Below, in pieces: positions 1 to 12,446 of a stretch of DNA of 64,000 bases; position 1 is the stretch's first letter; each line of letters begins with the position of its first letter. Origin of the DNA: Papiliotrema nemorosa. Lineage: Eukaryota > Basidiomycota > Tremellomycetes > Tremellales > Rhynchogastremaceae. Location: positions 1-64,000 of the forward strand of contig JASKOT010000035.1 of the NCBI GenBank assembly GCA_032158125.1, given 5' to 3'. Made by a program: the position numbers and the translations under genes. The notes beneath the pieces are model-generated. The model was given only the letters and a program-made list of their open reading frames with translations, made no database searches and was not told the DNA's origin.

Positions 1-24
1 CCCCTAACCCCCTAACCCCCTAAC
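1..24. repeat. Telomeric repeat, C-rich strand
   Basis: The first 24 bases are three tandem CCCCCTAA units, the first lacking one C, running directly into unique sequence. Read on the other strand this is TTAGGGGG, the repeat type known from Cryptococcus telomeres. The window therefore starts at a true chromosome end, with almost all of the telomere trimmed by assembly. Confidence 0.93.
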
Positions 25-431
25 GTTCTCTGCGTGTCGAGCCCCCATTCGGCCGCAACCCAAAACTGCGATTCTCAACTTCTGGCGAGTCGAACTAGCA
101 TGTCCGTTCGAGTGCCCATTACCGTTTGTTACCGCCATATCGTCTTGTATGATTTTCTTCTGCGTATATGTTGGGTATGCAAAGACTCGGCGTTTCTATT
201 CGTGCAGTGCAAGCACGTCTTATACTTGACACTGAGGTTTTGAAGTCGGGTGGTTTTGGTCCGACGTCGGAGCAGCTCAAACGGGACATCGGAATTGATA
301 TCGGACCGGACTTTGTAGATGCAAGGATCGGACATATATGATACGTCGCGGTTTGATTGCATAGCGTTTCTCGGTACCTGAGACTTCACAGCTGCAACTC
401 GCGTTAAAAGGAAGATACAGCAAGATTCGAG
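25..431. other. Telomere-adjacent non-coding sequence
   Basis: No supported gene lies between the telomere repeats and the first dehydrogenase gene. Short open frames occur on both strands but show no recognisable protein features. There is no tandem subtelomeric satellite and no helicase (Y'-like or RecQ-like) gene. The promoter of the dehydrogenase must lie here. Confidence 0.6.
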
Positions 432-1976
432 ATGAGCGGAAACATCGTTCTAAGATGGGCGATTATGGGTACCGGAGGGATTTGCACCGAGTTCTGTCAG
501 GTGAGCCGACGATCTCTCGCTCCAACCCAACAGCCTCACCGTGGTCAGCATTTGACAAGGCTATGCCTACTCTTTGAAGAGGTAGATGACCATTAGGACC
601 TCCTCGTTGATCCTTCGCTTCGAGGAGTAAACGACATCACTCACAAGATCACCGCAGTCGGATCCCGATCCAAAATCTCCGCCCAGAAATTCATCGACAA
701 ACTCTCTTCTGGCCCTACCGAGCCTCACTGGGACTGGAGCTGGGGAGTTAAGAATGGCCTACTGGAAGCCATACCTTACGATAAGGAATCTGAAGTCTTC
801 GAGTCCAAAGTGAGCTGATTTCAATGTGAGGAATGTTGAGCTGATAATAGGATGTCGACGTGGTGTACATCGGGACCCCGCCGCCCAATCACTACGCCAC
901 GGCCAAAGGAGCCCTTCTCGCTGGAAAGCACATCCTTATCGAGAAGCCAGTCGTCTTTGACGTCAATGAGCTAGACGAACTCACAGCTTTGGCAAAGGAG
1001 AAGAATCTGTTCTTCATGGAGTGAGTTTTGCCTGGTAAAGGAACATTGACACTATAGAGCCGTATGGACGCGGTTCCAGCCCATTGCGGATAAAGTGAGA
1101 GAGGTCATCCAAAGTGGGGTTCTGGGTCGACCGAAACGTTTCACGGCGGACTTTTCTATGGACCATAATCTGGATGGCGAGTCACTCTTATCCGCTTTAT
1201 CGCACCACCTGATCAAGCAGAACGTGCAGAGGGAGTATGGTCGACCGATCCAAAACAGGGTGGAGGCAGTCTGCTCGATATGTAAGTTTTCTTGCTCGTT
1301 GACGGCATCACCCCGGGACGCTTTAGTGTAGACCCCGCCATTGCACTGTAATCGTGCGGGAATAGGAGCGAGGTTAATGATATAGGGGCCCATACCCATC
1401 TGTGTGGGCTATGCTTCTTGTACAACAGAGCCCCCACAACACCGACCCGAGCCCGCAGGTTCTCACATCCCACCAGACCGTCTATCCCAAGACAGGGTGT
1501 GATGTCAACTCTCGGTGGTTGGTTGAGTGGCAGGGGTTGTGCCAAGGTCATTTGACAACGGACCTGAACAATGCTGGTTTGAGGGAAGCTACCGCGTGGG
1601 TCCAATGTGAGGAAGGCGATCTCGTGGTCGAGTGTGAGTGTCCCCTGGTATCACTTCTCTGGCCCCTTCGCTATCGCCCGGTCAGAACCGTTGTGACGCC
1701 CGTGCCGAGTTTCTGATGCCAGACCCGCCATACCGACCGGATACATTCCATATCATCCCACGTCCCGATCGCTTCCCGGGAAAGATCACCAAGAAAGAGA
1801 CTTTCCATATTCCTGTAGCTAAAGGTACCCACGGACTAGCATACGAAGCGGACGAAGTCGCTCGATGTATCAGCCGCGGGCAAGTCGAAAGTCAAAAAAT
1901 GACCTGGGAGGAAAGTCGAATCGTTCAGACTTGGTTCGACCATGTTAGAAAGAATGGCCCGACTCATGAGGCGTAA
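432..1976 (+). CDS. Gfo/Idh/MocA-family NAD(P)-dependent dehydrogenase (dihydrodiol or D-xylose dehydrogenase-like)
   Basis: This cytosolic oxidoreductase belongs to the family that holds dimeric dihydrodiol dehydrogenase and fungal NADP-dependent D-xylose dehydrogenase. The N-terminus carries the Rossmann motif MGTGGI. The catalytic-region motif EKPV lies in the segment HILIEKPVVFDV, and the C-terminal domain holds GGGSLLDM and SHQTVYPKTG. Exon 1 is 432-500. Clear introns are 501-596, 810-850, 1021-1057, 1282-1385 and roughly 1635-1710. The frame changes near 1180-1220, where a further short intron is needed but its ends are unclear. The stop is at 1974-1976. The gene is the most telomere-proximal one and converges on the Zn2Cys6 regulator. 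The exact substrate cannot be read from sequence; sugar or diol oxidation fits the neighbouring sugar transporter. All parts of the fold are present, so a working gene is likely. Confidence 0.82.
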
Positions 1977-2172
1977 GGGTAGAGACTTATTGCATGCATC
2001 AGCGAATGTTTTGACAGCGACCAGCACATTTCTGCGCGTCTACTCGAGTACTCATTATGACTGAAAACTGCCGTTCCTCCTTGTGTAGGGATACTCGCGC
2101 GTTCACCGCAATCTGAGACCAGGCGGTTGGCCTAGAGCTGGTGCAAAGGCAACGTAAATTTGGGCATGTATG

Positions 2173-5100
2173 TTACGTCCGATCGCTGTGTAGCAGGTCT
2201 TCTACCCCAGCATCCCAATTCCAAGATGTAAACGACTGGTCATCAGTCTTGTGATCTGGACGCCGACACGTACTGTAAAATCGACAGCTCCCGTCCTGGC
2301 GCCAGGATGTAGCATGTCGTCCCAAAGTTGTTGCAACTGTATATGAGTTTGTGTGTGTCATGGTGCGAACACCATCAGGACAAGGCGAGAAATGAACGGA
2401 ACGTACGAGATCCCCAGCTGAAAAGTCCTCTTCCATTTTGTCACTATGCTCCACTTCGCTTGCAGTCCAGAAGCCCACTGGACCATCTTGAGCTACTACA
2501 TTCGCCCCGCCGTTATTTGTGGGGTTTGACCAAGGAGCGATGAGAGGAACAGGCGGAGTGACAGACGTAATGGTCGTTTTGGCCCTGCGTCCACCTTCCG
2601 CAGCAGCATGTTGAATCAGACGGGTCCTCCATCCAAGCAATGCGGAGTCTTCCGTCTCCTCGTCCGCGAACATGGTTGACGGACCTCCTACACCCAGGCC
2701 AGCTTGTACTTGATCCTGCGCTCTGGTTTGTAATTTGCACAACCACTCGTGGTTCTGCGCTATTGCTGTTGTCTGAATTCTCGTCCGAAGAGAAGCGTAA
2801 ACCTCGATCGCCTGATTCAACTGGATGAGGGCATATTGTGACAAAAGATTGGACGGATTTTTGATAGGTATGGTGCCAAGACACACAGCCGCAGTGAAGA
2901 GGTGATACTAGAAAATCAGCGGAAGCTTCGAGGTCGAGGCGAGTAGAAGCCCGATGAAGGAAAATAGCATCTACGAACCCAGTAGAACCAATGCCGAGCT
3001 GCGATATCCGGATACAGCTCATACAGTACCCTGACCACTTGGATGATCACACTACACCGCTCAATGACCGCCAGATAAGCATCACCGAAAGGGGACTGGA
3101 GGGGGTCCGCCTGATGCTCGTGTATCGCCCTGACAAAGTATGGTCGCTGAAGGAACAAGAAGTTTTCTGCCATGTTGAGCGACAACGTGAATTGCTGATA
3201 GATTAGCCTCCGTCCCGGTTCTTGCGGATCTGGGCAAATGGCTCACCTCGAGAGTGTTCCGGAGATTGCGCTTATCCACCTCGGGGCTGTTGCGTATAGC
3301 GAGATCCACCTCGGGATAAACCGAGGTCATGGAGATCATGGCGGTCCGACAGCGCAAGTGGAACGGGATGTCTCGTTCAAACGAGCATCTGATGGTCAGC
3401 ACACGGGCTAGATCCGTTGGTGGAGGACTCGCAATCGGCTATACAGACGTTGTATTTCCGAGTATGGAGGGGACTCTACGTCCATCGCTTGATCAAGAAT
3501 TCTTCCCGTCAGCGAAGGATACGACAGACCAGTTAGGCAGGACAACTTGCTCGTGAGATATCCTAGCTAGACCAAATTTTGAAGCTGAGAATGAGCCAAT
3601 CGACGCTAGGTGAGGTGGATCATGGGGTAAACATGTATCGATATGTCTCCGGTGTAGCGAGCTCCTACGATATGAGTGAGTACCAGCGTACAGGCACATA
3701 CGGCCTGGAATTGCAATTTGCCTGTAATCTGAGCTCTTCTGACACAGCGAGCGGAGACCCACTTGGAATACTTCGATTGTGTAACACTCCCAGAACACTC
3801 GTCTCCGCTCCTGAACGACATCTTCGGGCAAGTTCCATCTCTCCCCATCTCTGTGTAGGCCCATCTGTCGCTGAGCCCACATAGCAAATTCGAGGCATTG
3901 CTCAACTTACCGCCTGGCTGATACGTATAACCAACCCCCATAGTGGCCACGCCGACTCCCCATCCCTGCCCGCTTCCTGGTCTAAATGATAGTGACCCAT
4001 GATATTCAAGGCTTGTACACCAGCTAACGTATTGTTCCGCATGAAGTCGCCTTTGGCGAGACACGTTTTCGCCAGCGAGAAGTACTCTTCTGCCGAGGGG
4101 TCGTTCGGTGGAAGCTCGAGACTATGCAAAGCGCCTAGGGCAAAGACGATGAACAGGAGCGCTAGGCGTTGATGGCCGACTTGTCGTAAGCAATTTGGAG
4201 CAGGATCAAAGGCTCTTGGGCTGTAGGCTTCTTCAAAGATCTTCTGCAAAGTGGGCCGAGGTGCAGGATTATGGCTGGCCTCAGTGTCAAATTCGACAAA
4301 CCGATTTGAGTGACTTACTTCCATGCAAAGTAGCGGTAATAGGCTTCCATCAGCGATGCGCCATTCTCCTCGGGAGGTAGCCTGGCCAATATCGCTTCGG
4401 CAGTGTCAGCCGCAAATGACCTCTCAAAGGGAAATGCAATTGCGCGAGCTGTGTTGACGGGTGAGCCAGATCTTGGAAACGCCGGGGTCTTGTCACCGTC
4501 GACCTCTTGCTACCCGATGAGTTGACATAGACGAGGGCGGGCGTTGATTCTCAAGGCACTCACACTTCGAAGCCATTCTGGCCCAGCCGTGGGCCCAAGA
4601 TATCTCGAGCGTCCAGATCTGCCCAGGACCAACGTTCCGTGACTCTCTTGAGGACTTTCTTGACTTTGTCCACTTGTCGCATTTGGGGACGGACCACCAT
4701 GACCCAATAGCTCCGTCTGAAGCGAAGCGGAAGACGATGAAGGGAGATTGTATTCGAATCGCACCGGGGTTGGGTCGGCTGGGATGGGTTGGACAGGTGA
4801 GTAGGTATGGTGTATTGGGTTTTGGCGAGGTGTAGGACTTTTGCTTCTGCTTCTCGGTGTAAATCGGAAAGAGGAAGCACCGCGATCATTAGCATCATCC
4901 GTCTTTGCAGTAGACTGTAATGAATCCGATGATTGGCGCAGTTGAGAAGCTTGAGGAACCAAAGTGACCGGTCCTTCCGGCTTGCGTTGAATCGACATTC
5001 CATGTTGAGACAGCAAATCGTCCAGTGCAATGAGTAGATTTGTCGGATCCTTCTGAGTCTCCGGTTTATCCCTGTCGTCAACAATCACCCTGTCAAATGC

Positions 5101-5451
5101 CCCAGACCCGCTAGTCTGGTGAGGATCTGATACAGGCGAAGAAATGAGGGTTGCTCCGACTCACACCTTCCGACCGGGTTTGATCTCAGTTGGACAAAAC
5201 TCGACACATTTCCGTCGGACGCAGTTGGAACAGGGTACTGAACATTAGCATGGTCTTGCATTTCCGTTGAAATCAAACTGACCTTGCCTGTCGCATCTCA
5301 ATTTGAGTCGGCGACACTCTACCGAATCAACGCTTATATCAGACTTCAAGGAGGGTACGATACCTGCACAGCTCAAAGGGCCCTTCCGGGAGCCCGACTG
5401 TCGGTTTTCTGTTGAGCCTCTCGGCCCTGACAAGCTTGTCCTAGGGCCCAT
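2173..5451 (-). CDS. Zn2Cys6 binuclear-cluster transcription factor with fungal-specific TF domain
   Basis: This is a nuclear DNA-binding regulator. The start ATG is at 5451. Two short introns interrupt the zinc cluster; after splicing it reads CAECRRLKLRCDRQ, then PCSNC, then RKCVEFC, a complete six-cysteine GAL4-type cluster starting about residue 30. A Ser/Pro/Gln-rich linker follows (about 4560-5088). The fungal-specific TF domain (PF04082) comes next: LALLFIVFALGALHSL, MGLHRDGERW near 3880, RRRVFWECY, and the late segment FLQRPYFVRAIHE. Many small introns are present. The C-terminal exon ends at 2173. It sits between a dehydrogenase (convergent) and an MFS sugar transporter (divergent), the usual position for a local pathway regulator. 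The inducer is unknown. Confidence 0.88.
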
Positions 5452-6236
5452 GGCAAGCGGCTATCGTCATTGGTAGTTGAAGTGATGAAGTTGAGTACAG
5501 TATTCGTCGACAAGACCAGTCTTCGCAAGCCTATTTGTTTCCGACTTTCCGACCGCATCGCTTTCGGGTCCCCTGTCATGTACTGGAATTGCCAGACAAT
5601 CAGAGACATATGGTCATTGCATAAGTTATCAGGTATGAGGAATAGGCCAGACAGTTAAACGAGCTCTAAATGAGCCTGTACAAAGAGAGACTTTCCAGTC
5701 GTGCATAACACGTATCTAGACCTGGCTTGGCGATTATACCTCTCGAATGCACGCAGTGTTTATATTCTCCGAACAATCTATGTGACAGTCCCAGAGTCTA
5801 CAGTGGCATTTTCCGCTTGGTTGGGTCGGACGCACATCAAGTCGAAGAACTGAAGGAATATGTGCTGGGTATCAAAGTTGACGAAGTCGCCGATCTCCAC
5901 TCTTGCAAGTGCAGACGTCGCACGAAGTCTTGCTCCGGACCATGTCGGTGGCTTTTCATGGGATAGTGCTCATCGTGAAGGCAGCCCTTCCCAGACGATG
6001 TACGTATTTAGGAAGGTTGCAGCGGAAGACCTAGCTCCGAGGTCGGACAACATCGCGGAGTTGATCACTCGTTAATCCACATCGGACCTGGTTCCGCGCT
6101 TGGCTTCCTAGACTGACTCCGATTATCAACGGCAAATCGGACCGCGTGCAAGTGTCGCCCAGCGGAGGAGGTGCTATATAAACTCATCTGCGTGCCCCGT
6201 TGTGCTCCATACTTGCCCCAGTCTCACATTCAGCAA
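5452..6236. promoter_or_regulatory. Divergent promoter region, regulator and sugar transporter
   Basis: This 785-base gap separates the divergent start codons of the Zn2Cys6 factor (5451) and the MFS transporter (6237). No coding potential with recognisable features was seen. A TATA-like box lies close to the transporter. Shared control of both genes by the regulator is plausible but not demonstrated by any site I can identify with certainty. Confidence 0.5.
6175..6182 (+). promoter_or_regulatory. TATA-like box of the maltose-permease-like gene
   Basis: The sequence TATATAAA lies 55 bases upstream of the ATG at 6237, a normal spacing for a fungal core promoter. It is the clearest such element in the distal region. 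Confidence 0.4.
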
Positions 6237-8045
6237 TGTCGAGCTTGCAAGAAATCGGCCCTGAGGTCACCCGGGCGTCAATGGAGAATGAGAAGGAGCT
6301 ACCCAATCGAGGTGTCGCCAACATGTTCGCCAATGCACAAGCGGCTACTGGTGGGCATCCTCACCCCGAACATGTCTTTGACTGACTTTGTCAGAAAAGG
6401 AGCACAAAATGAGCTTGATGCAAGGAATTCGACTTTGGCCCAAAGCCATCGGATGGGCGATGCTTATTGCCGCTACTTGCTGTATGGAGGGGTACGATAT
6501 CGCACTTATCGGAAACTACTATGCTTTCCCGCCTTTCAACAGGAAGTACGGCGAGCTGCAACCGAATGGGACGTACCAGGTACCAGCGAGATGGCAGGCG
6601 GGCATCGCAAACGGAGCCCAGGTTGGCCAAATCTTTGGTCTTCTTTGTGTGTCCTCTGATCCTGGTCGAGAGGCTACTTGACTCATCGGTAGTGACGGGT
6701 GTTGGGGTTCAACGATTTGGTTACCGAAAGTTCATGTTGGGCACGCTGGTCTATCTCTGTGGCATCATCACCATCTTTTTCACCGCTTCGAGCGTAAAGA
6801 TGTTACTCGTAGGGAGTTGCTTGGCTGGCTTGGCGTTTGGAGTCTTCATGTCGAGTAAGTTCTACGGATCGCTTCATCTACAGGCGGAGTTGACATGCAG
6901 TCGCCATCTCGTATGCTGCAGAGGTCTGCCCCGTTGCGCTTAGAGGATATCTCACCACCTGGGGAAACTCATGCTGGGGTATCGGCCAACTCATCGCAAT
7001 CGCGGTGATTCGAAGCATGTTTAGACGAGACGATCAATGGGCCTACCGAATCCCTTACGCTCTCCAATGGATGTGGTTCCCTCCATTGCTTATTGGCATT
7101 TACCTCGCCCCCGAATCACCATGGTGGTTGGTCCAGAATGGACGATATGAAGAGGCTAAGAAGTCTCTCCTGCGCTTGACCAGCCCAAAGAGCGATCCAA
7201 CATTTGACGCGGACGAGACGGTAGATATGATCCGACACACGCATGAGCTCGAGAAGGATATTACGGCAGGATCCTCTTACCTTGATTGCTTCAAAGGTGT
7301 CAATCGTCGACGGACCGAGATCGTGGTCATGCTGTTCGTCTCGCAAAACTTCGCAGGAAACACCTTTTCAAACTACTCGACATACTTTTTTGAACAAGCA
7401 GGTTTGACCGGCGAGATACCCTATGACTTTGCGCTTGGTCAATACGGCCTCAACACGGTCGGAGCTTTCGTCGTTTGGGCTTTGATGGCCCGAGGTGTCG
7501 GTCGACGGACCCTCTTCCTTTGCGGTCTCACGGGTTTGTTCGTCACTCTGCTCGCACTAGGCTGCGTTGGGTTTGTGCCAGAAGCACATCGACGGCAAGC
7601 TTCTCTTGCTACCGGCTCTCTGATGATTGTCTGGGCTGCCTTTTACCAATTCTCAGTAGGCACAGTCGCTTTCTCTCTCGTGGCAGAAATGTCGACAAGG
7701 CGATTACAAGTCAAGACTGTGGCGTTGTCTCGAGTGGGATACAACATTGCCGCCATCTGTGTAAACGTCCTCACCCCTTATATGCTCAATCCCACGGCTT
7801 GGAACTGGGGAAACAAGGCTGGATTCTTCTGGGCAGGAACTTGTTTCCTTGTCTTGGTCTATCACTATTTCCGTCTACCCGAACCTTCTGGACGATCGTT
7901 TGCCGAGATGGATCTGCTGTTCGAGCGCGGCGTCCCGGCTCGAAAATTCAAGTCGACCGACGTCAACGCTTTCGATGTGGCTTTACGGCATCAGGTCATT
8001 GATGGCGAGGATAAGGCGGAGGCGATTCATGTTGAGCGGGTCTGA
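6237..8045 (+). CDS. MFS sugar transporter, maltose/alpha-glucoside permease-like
   Basis: This is a plasma-membrane proton-coupled sugar importer of the sugar-porter family. The first exon is cytosolic and contains MFANAQAATEKEHKMS after splicing. Family marks are CMEGYDIALIGNYYA in TM1, RFGYRK between TM2 and TM3, PVALRGYLTTWGN in TM4-5, PESPWWLV after TM6 and GRR near TM8. These fit fungal alpha-glucoside permeases of the MAL type better than hexose carriers. Introns: about 6350-6393 after the leader, one of about 47 nt ending near 6708 (GLLLTGVGVQRFGY after splicing), and about 6854-6900. The main exon runs to the stop at 8043-8045. Around 540-580 residues with 12 predicted membrane spans. 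It is divergent from the Zn2Cys6 factor. The substrate within the alpha-glucoside/oligosaccharide range is not determined. Confidence 0.88.
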
Positions 8046-9429
8046 AGTCACAGCGGAAAGATCGAGGCAATGGGCACTTTTGTTTTCCCCTTGAGCCGCG
8101 AATGTTAGGTGAATGGGTATTTTGCGAAGTCACTTGCCGTCGAGAACTTCAGTCTTAGCAGTCAGAAACTTTGAACATTGGTGTATGCAGTTTGTCAAAC
8201 TGAATCGTACACTGCCTAACAGTAACGCACAGTTTGGCCTGTTGCCGCTGTTTTGAGAAGTTGATCTGTGATCACGCAGCACTAGTGTCGCTGAATATAG
8301 ATCGATCTGTCTGGTGGTTTGACAGGGTTCGTGACGGTCGAAGAGCCGAAAGGGCCGATGGAGCTCGCCAGCCCCTGCTGCTCAAATACTTTGACAGCCT
8401 TATGCGTTTGGTCGATCCAGCATGTCGCTCACCCCGGATGATTTGCCGGATCGTCTGCTCAGATCCCAGCATTTTGGGCATCCCAGCAGATTTCTGATAG
8501 TTGCAACCCATAGCTCGCAATATACCGCTCTCGCAGAGGGGCGGTACCGCTCTAAGGTGGATGATCAGCTTCTGTCACCCCGTGCGCTATCGATAACGCA
8601 CACAGCTCAGCCACGCCAGGAGCAGTGGTGAACGCAGGCATTGACGTCTTTAAGCCCAAACAATACCGTGATCATTTGTGTTTCTGCGTGCTCACTCTCC
8701 AACGGAAGTGGGCATTATTCCGTGAGATAAAAGGAGCTTACTCTCCTGTTTGTAGATCTATGATGGACGAGAATGAGTCGGATGACAACCCTTCGACCCG
8801 GTCGACATCTCTGTTGTCCATGTTCCACCTTATTGCGCCTATCTTGCCGAAGGCCGCAAGACTTTGCGAGGTCTGCAAACATCGTTGTGCAGAGTATAGC
8901 CTTTCTGACACGAGTCCACTATGCACCTGCCGTGGTTGCAACGAACAGTCCACTGATCAGCGGGGCCCAGGTCCCAGATTCCTTGCATTCTCACATCAAC
9001 AGGGGGTAACTCGGAGCAGTCTAGACCTTGGCAGCCACCACAACGCCCTTGATTGAAGTGTAGATCCTTGTAGCACTGTTCGTTCAGCTTGCCTGACCGT
9101 ACCAGCGTCCGACTGACGCGTCGATAGCCCTTGCTGTCCGGACAAGTTTCTTCATCTCAGGAGCACTGGAGGCGACGTCTTAGAGTTGTAAATCCCTGTG
9201 ATGAGCAAATATCAAGACCAGTGGCTGCTATCAACCTCACCGAACGCTGTGGTCCTGAATGCACGGTAAATAGTCGTGCGGACCCTGTGGTCGTTGTACA
9301 GTATATGGCGGATGTTCCCGTGATTCGACTGTTTTCACACCCCAGGTCTTTGACTTTGGATTGCAATTGCTCAACTCCCAAGTTGACAAGGGCTCTTGCA
9401 GCATCGATACAGTGAAAGTCTGGACGCAT
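8046..9429. other. Gene-poor subtelomeric stretch
   Basis: About 1.4 kb without a supportable gene. The best open frame begins with ATG at 8761 (+), about 98 codons, and contains a cysteine cluster (CEVCKHRC followed by CTCRGC), but it lacks homology I recognise and its codon pattern is not convincing. The 3' UTR of the transporter will occupy the first part. Confidence 0.5.
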
Positions 9430-10431
9430 GAATAGAATATATTCGAGTATGAAGCATGCATGCTCATGTTGACGGACCTTGTCAAAGCTTGAAATTGTGT
9501 CTGCGTAAAAAAATGCGAATTTTAGCTGGGTGGCCGGGGAAGTCGCCACGTTATCTATCGTCGTATCGATGTACTTTCCATCCCCTGAGGTTGTCAAACA
9601 CCCATTGGTTACAATCTGGATCCGGTTCCGAGAAATGCACTGCAATGTTGCTCCTGTATACAGTCGAACCGTCGATGGGGTAAGACGATGGTCGGTGTGT
9701 CGCACTGTCTATAGACGAGGTCGATTTGCCCAATGTACAAACCCGTTGACCAATTGCGGTTCGCTGGAGTCAATGGACCGGCGTCAATTTTGACGATTTC
9801 TGACCTGTCGGAAGAGTCTGGGTATGGTCGAATCGCCAGATGAACTGAAGACAAAGCTGCCATTGTCCATCTGTGTACCGTTCGGAAGATATATTGTCCA
9901 GCTGGTCGAATTACATTCCAGCTGCGAGTCCTCCGAAGCATCTACGATGTAGCCAGAGCCTCTGTTGTAATACACAAAGATCTCAGTCACTCTGGAAGCA
10001 ATCCGAATGTTGTGAGACTCGTCAGGCACGACATATAGGCACTCCCTTCCTTCCTTTGAGATCCGTGATGTAACGACTGGACTGGGCTTCTACGAGTATC
10101 GCGTAGGCTGCTGGAACGTTAACAATTACCTTGTGGCCCACAACTGGGATTGTAGGGTACTGTAGCTGAAGTCAAAGCACTATGCTCGTTGATCCGGATA
10201 GCAGTCGGTGGTAATCACACTCGGTCCTGTCCATGTGACCGCGAGATATCGGTGACTCTCTCTATCGCCTGACCTTGGAAACTGATCTTGGTACAACTCT
10301 CCATTGATTGCCAGCAGCGTAAATGTGGACCACAGACACGCTCAGGAAACCTGCCCCAAGCGATGACCGATTCCCCTCGGTAGTCCGCTTTCTTTGTATT
10401 GAGCCTCTTTCAGTCTGACGAGCTTCCGTCA
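9430..10431 (-). other. Fragments of an unrecognised, possibly secreted or degenerate gene
   Basis: On the minus strand several protein-like stretches follow each other in different frames, with plausible intron borders between them. From 5' to 3' they include a stretch with LYQDQFPRSGDRESHRYLAV, then LQYPTIPVVGHK, then RECLYVVPDESHNIRIAS, then a long open run with SWTIYLPNGTQMDNGSFVFS, and finally GDGKYIDTTIDNVA. An ATG at about 10431 opens one frame. I could not join all pieces into one uninterrupted reading, so this may be a real small-exon gene, a decaying gene, or chance. The stretches are polar and rich in Asn/Ser, which would suit an extracellular beta-rich protein. It lies in tandem downstream of the CMT1-like gene. 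No family was recognised. Confidence 0.28.
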
Positions 10432-10619
10432 TGGACTTCCCTTGAGCATGACCTTCGACATGGGTCCATCCCGAAAGTCATAACGCACGCAACAGGGGCC
10501 CTACTACATTCTGAGGGTGTGGTTGTTTCTGGTCATGCTATGCAAGAGACTTGCTTCCAAGTACATTGTGATGAAGCGGCTACAACACCAATCCCTACCG
10601 CGAGATCTGTAACCGCCTG

Positions 10620-12446
10620 CTACTGATTCCATGGGCGCTCCTTGGCACCCGGCAGCGCTGAGCATCGACCGTTCTCGCGTGGAATCTTGAGGGCAGCCCA
10701 TGTGCAGTAGTCTCTCCTTCGACCCAGATGCTCGAAAGGCCAGTCGAATAAACGATATCCTAGCCCGTGGCTCCATATGCCTGAGACGATTAAAGTTGGA
10801 CTGCGAGGATGGATTAGGAAGACTTACGGAGCCACCACCGTATGACGGGACGCCGTAAGAATACATTGTTCCAGTGATACCAGTTGTGCTCGTACGCGAC
10901 CTTTACCCGAGGATTCATGACGATCCTTGGTCGTCCCACAGTGTTGTTGTAATAGCGATGCAGGTCATATGAGAAGAGGAAACATTCGGAATGATCACAT
11001 GCGTCGATACCACTAGTACGGAAGCGTATAGGGTCGGTTAGATTGGGCGACTTGCGGCTACCTGAAAATAAAGCTAGACGTCGGTTATCCAACAATATTG
11101 TGAACCTACGATCGTCGACCATCTTCCAGCCTCTTCTCCGTGGTTTTTTACTAATTACACCTGTAGCGGTTGGGTGATAACGCACAGGCGCGGCGTCAAA
11201 GACCACAGCCCCGTTCCAGCAAGAGGAGACCGGGAATGGAGCCTCGCGCCGTACCATCATTTGTGATGCGCGATCTTTGACGAAAGGCCAGAAAGGTCGC
11301 AAGGGCGTTCCGCACAGATCTCTTGCGACCCAGGTATCGTATAATCCTGTGAGATCAGAAGTTGTCATGCAGACTCGATTTACCAGCCGATCCAAAGTCC
11401 ATTGCACAGGCAAGATCGTATCCATCCGAATCATCTAGCCGCGTTTCTATTAGTTCCATCATGTCCTGCCATTTGAACAAGATATCGTTCAAAAATATGA
11501 CTTTTGTGAATGACTCCCAGTCGTCCAGACGAATGCCATCATGTTCACTTTGCAAGGGCTCCATGACCCTGTTGCGCGCGCGAGCCAGGAACTCTATACG
11601 TTCAGGCGACGTTCCGTACGGCCAATCGGCGCCTGGATCGTGGAAATTCGTGATGATCCGACGTCGGATGTGAGCATCGGCGAGCGTCTTGTCAAAGGCT
11701 TGAAGATGAGCGACTGTGCCATCCCGCGAGTTGGACTCGTAAATGGACACAAAGACGTTATGCTTGCCAACTGTGGTGTTAGCCCAGGCCGCGCCCGCAG
11801 ACCTACGTTTATATATCAGGGCGGTGAGCTCGATGACAAAAGCAGACATGATCGCCTCGTTGTTGTGCAGATTCACGGCGATGAAATATTTGTCTCCACT
11901 TGTATCTATCCAAGATCGACGGTGCGATTCAGTCGAGATGAGACTGATTGTGAACCACCAGCAGACCAAAGGACTGCATAGTGCTAGTATGAGCCAATAA
12001 CGCTCGGTGTGACTGGACAGGATTTTCCGGGAGCTGGATCTGCGCCTGAGTAGCGATGCTCCAAGCTCTATCCAGGCGAGGAGAACCCAAGAGGTAAGGA
12101 TGATGGCGGCGCCTACGAAGATGGGCACGGTGGAAGGACTGGGATATGTGAAATACAGTCCCAGGGTCCAGCCGATACCGATCACCCACGACAGGCGAAA
12201 GACTATCTCCAATAGTGCCAGGTCTTGTGCTTCCTCGTCCCCGTCCTCCATCTCCATTGACAATGTCTCCGGGCGTGTACCTCTCGGCTCCTCGTCCGAG
12301 TCGGAGCTCGCTCCGTCGCTGTGGAGGACTCGATGTTCTTCGGCAGCGGGAACAAGCCGACCGGAAATCGATTCGTGAACGTCGTTGAGCCATCGCCGCG
12401 GTCGAAGCAAGAAGCGCGGCGGCGGGGTGGAGTACAGATCCGGCAT
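10620..12446 (-). CDS. CAP59/CMT1-type alpha-1,3-mannosyltransferase (GT69 family)
   Basis: This is probably a Golgi type II or multi-span glycosyltransferase transferring mannose, as in cryptococcal capsule and cell-wall glycan synthesis. The ATG is at 12446. Residues up to about 90 form a polar cytosolic tail with acidic runs; two membrane segments (around FRLSWVIGIGWTLGLYF and VPIFVGAAIILTSWVLLAWI) and a third (YWLILALCSPLVCWWF) follow. The PF11735 domain has VFVSIYESNSRDGT, RIEFLARARNRVMEPL, TKVIFLNDILF and YDLACAMDF. A short intron joins it to GLYDTWVARDLCG, and the last exon begins after a junction in WWLRIWSHG and ends with TAG at 10620. About 590 residues; the C-terminal extension is full length. 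It is divergent from a small membrane protein gene at 12724. Subtelomeric placement suggests a lineage-specific paralogue rather than the core CMT1. Confidence 0.85.

Noticed and set aside
8761..9056. Cysteine-cluster open frame that could be a small zinc-binding protein
   Set aside because: The cysteine spacing does not match a known finger, the remainder is unstructured, and no splice or promoter support is visible.
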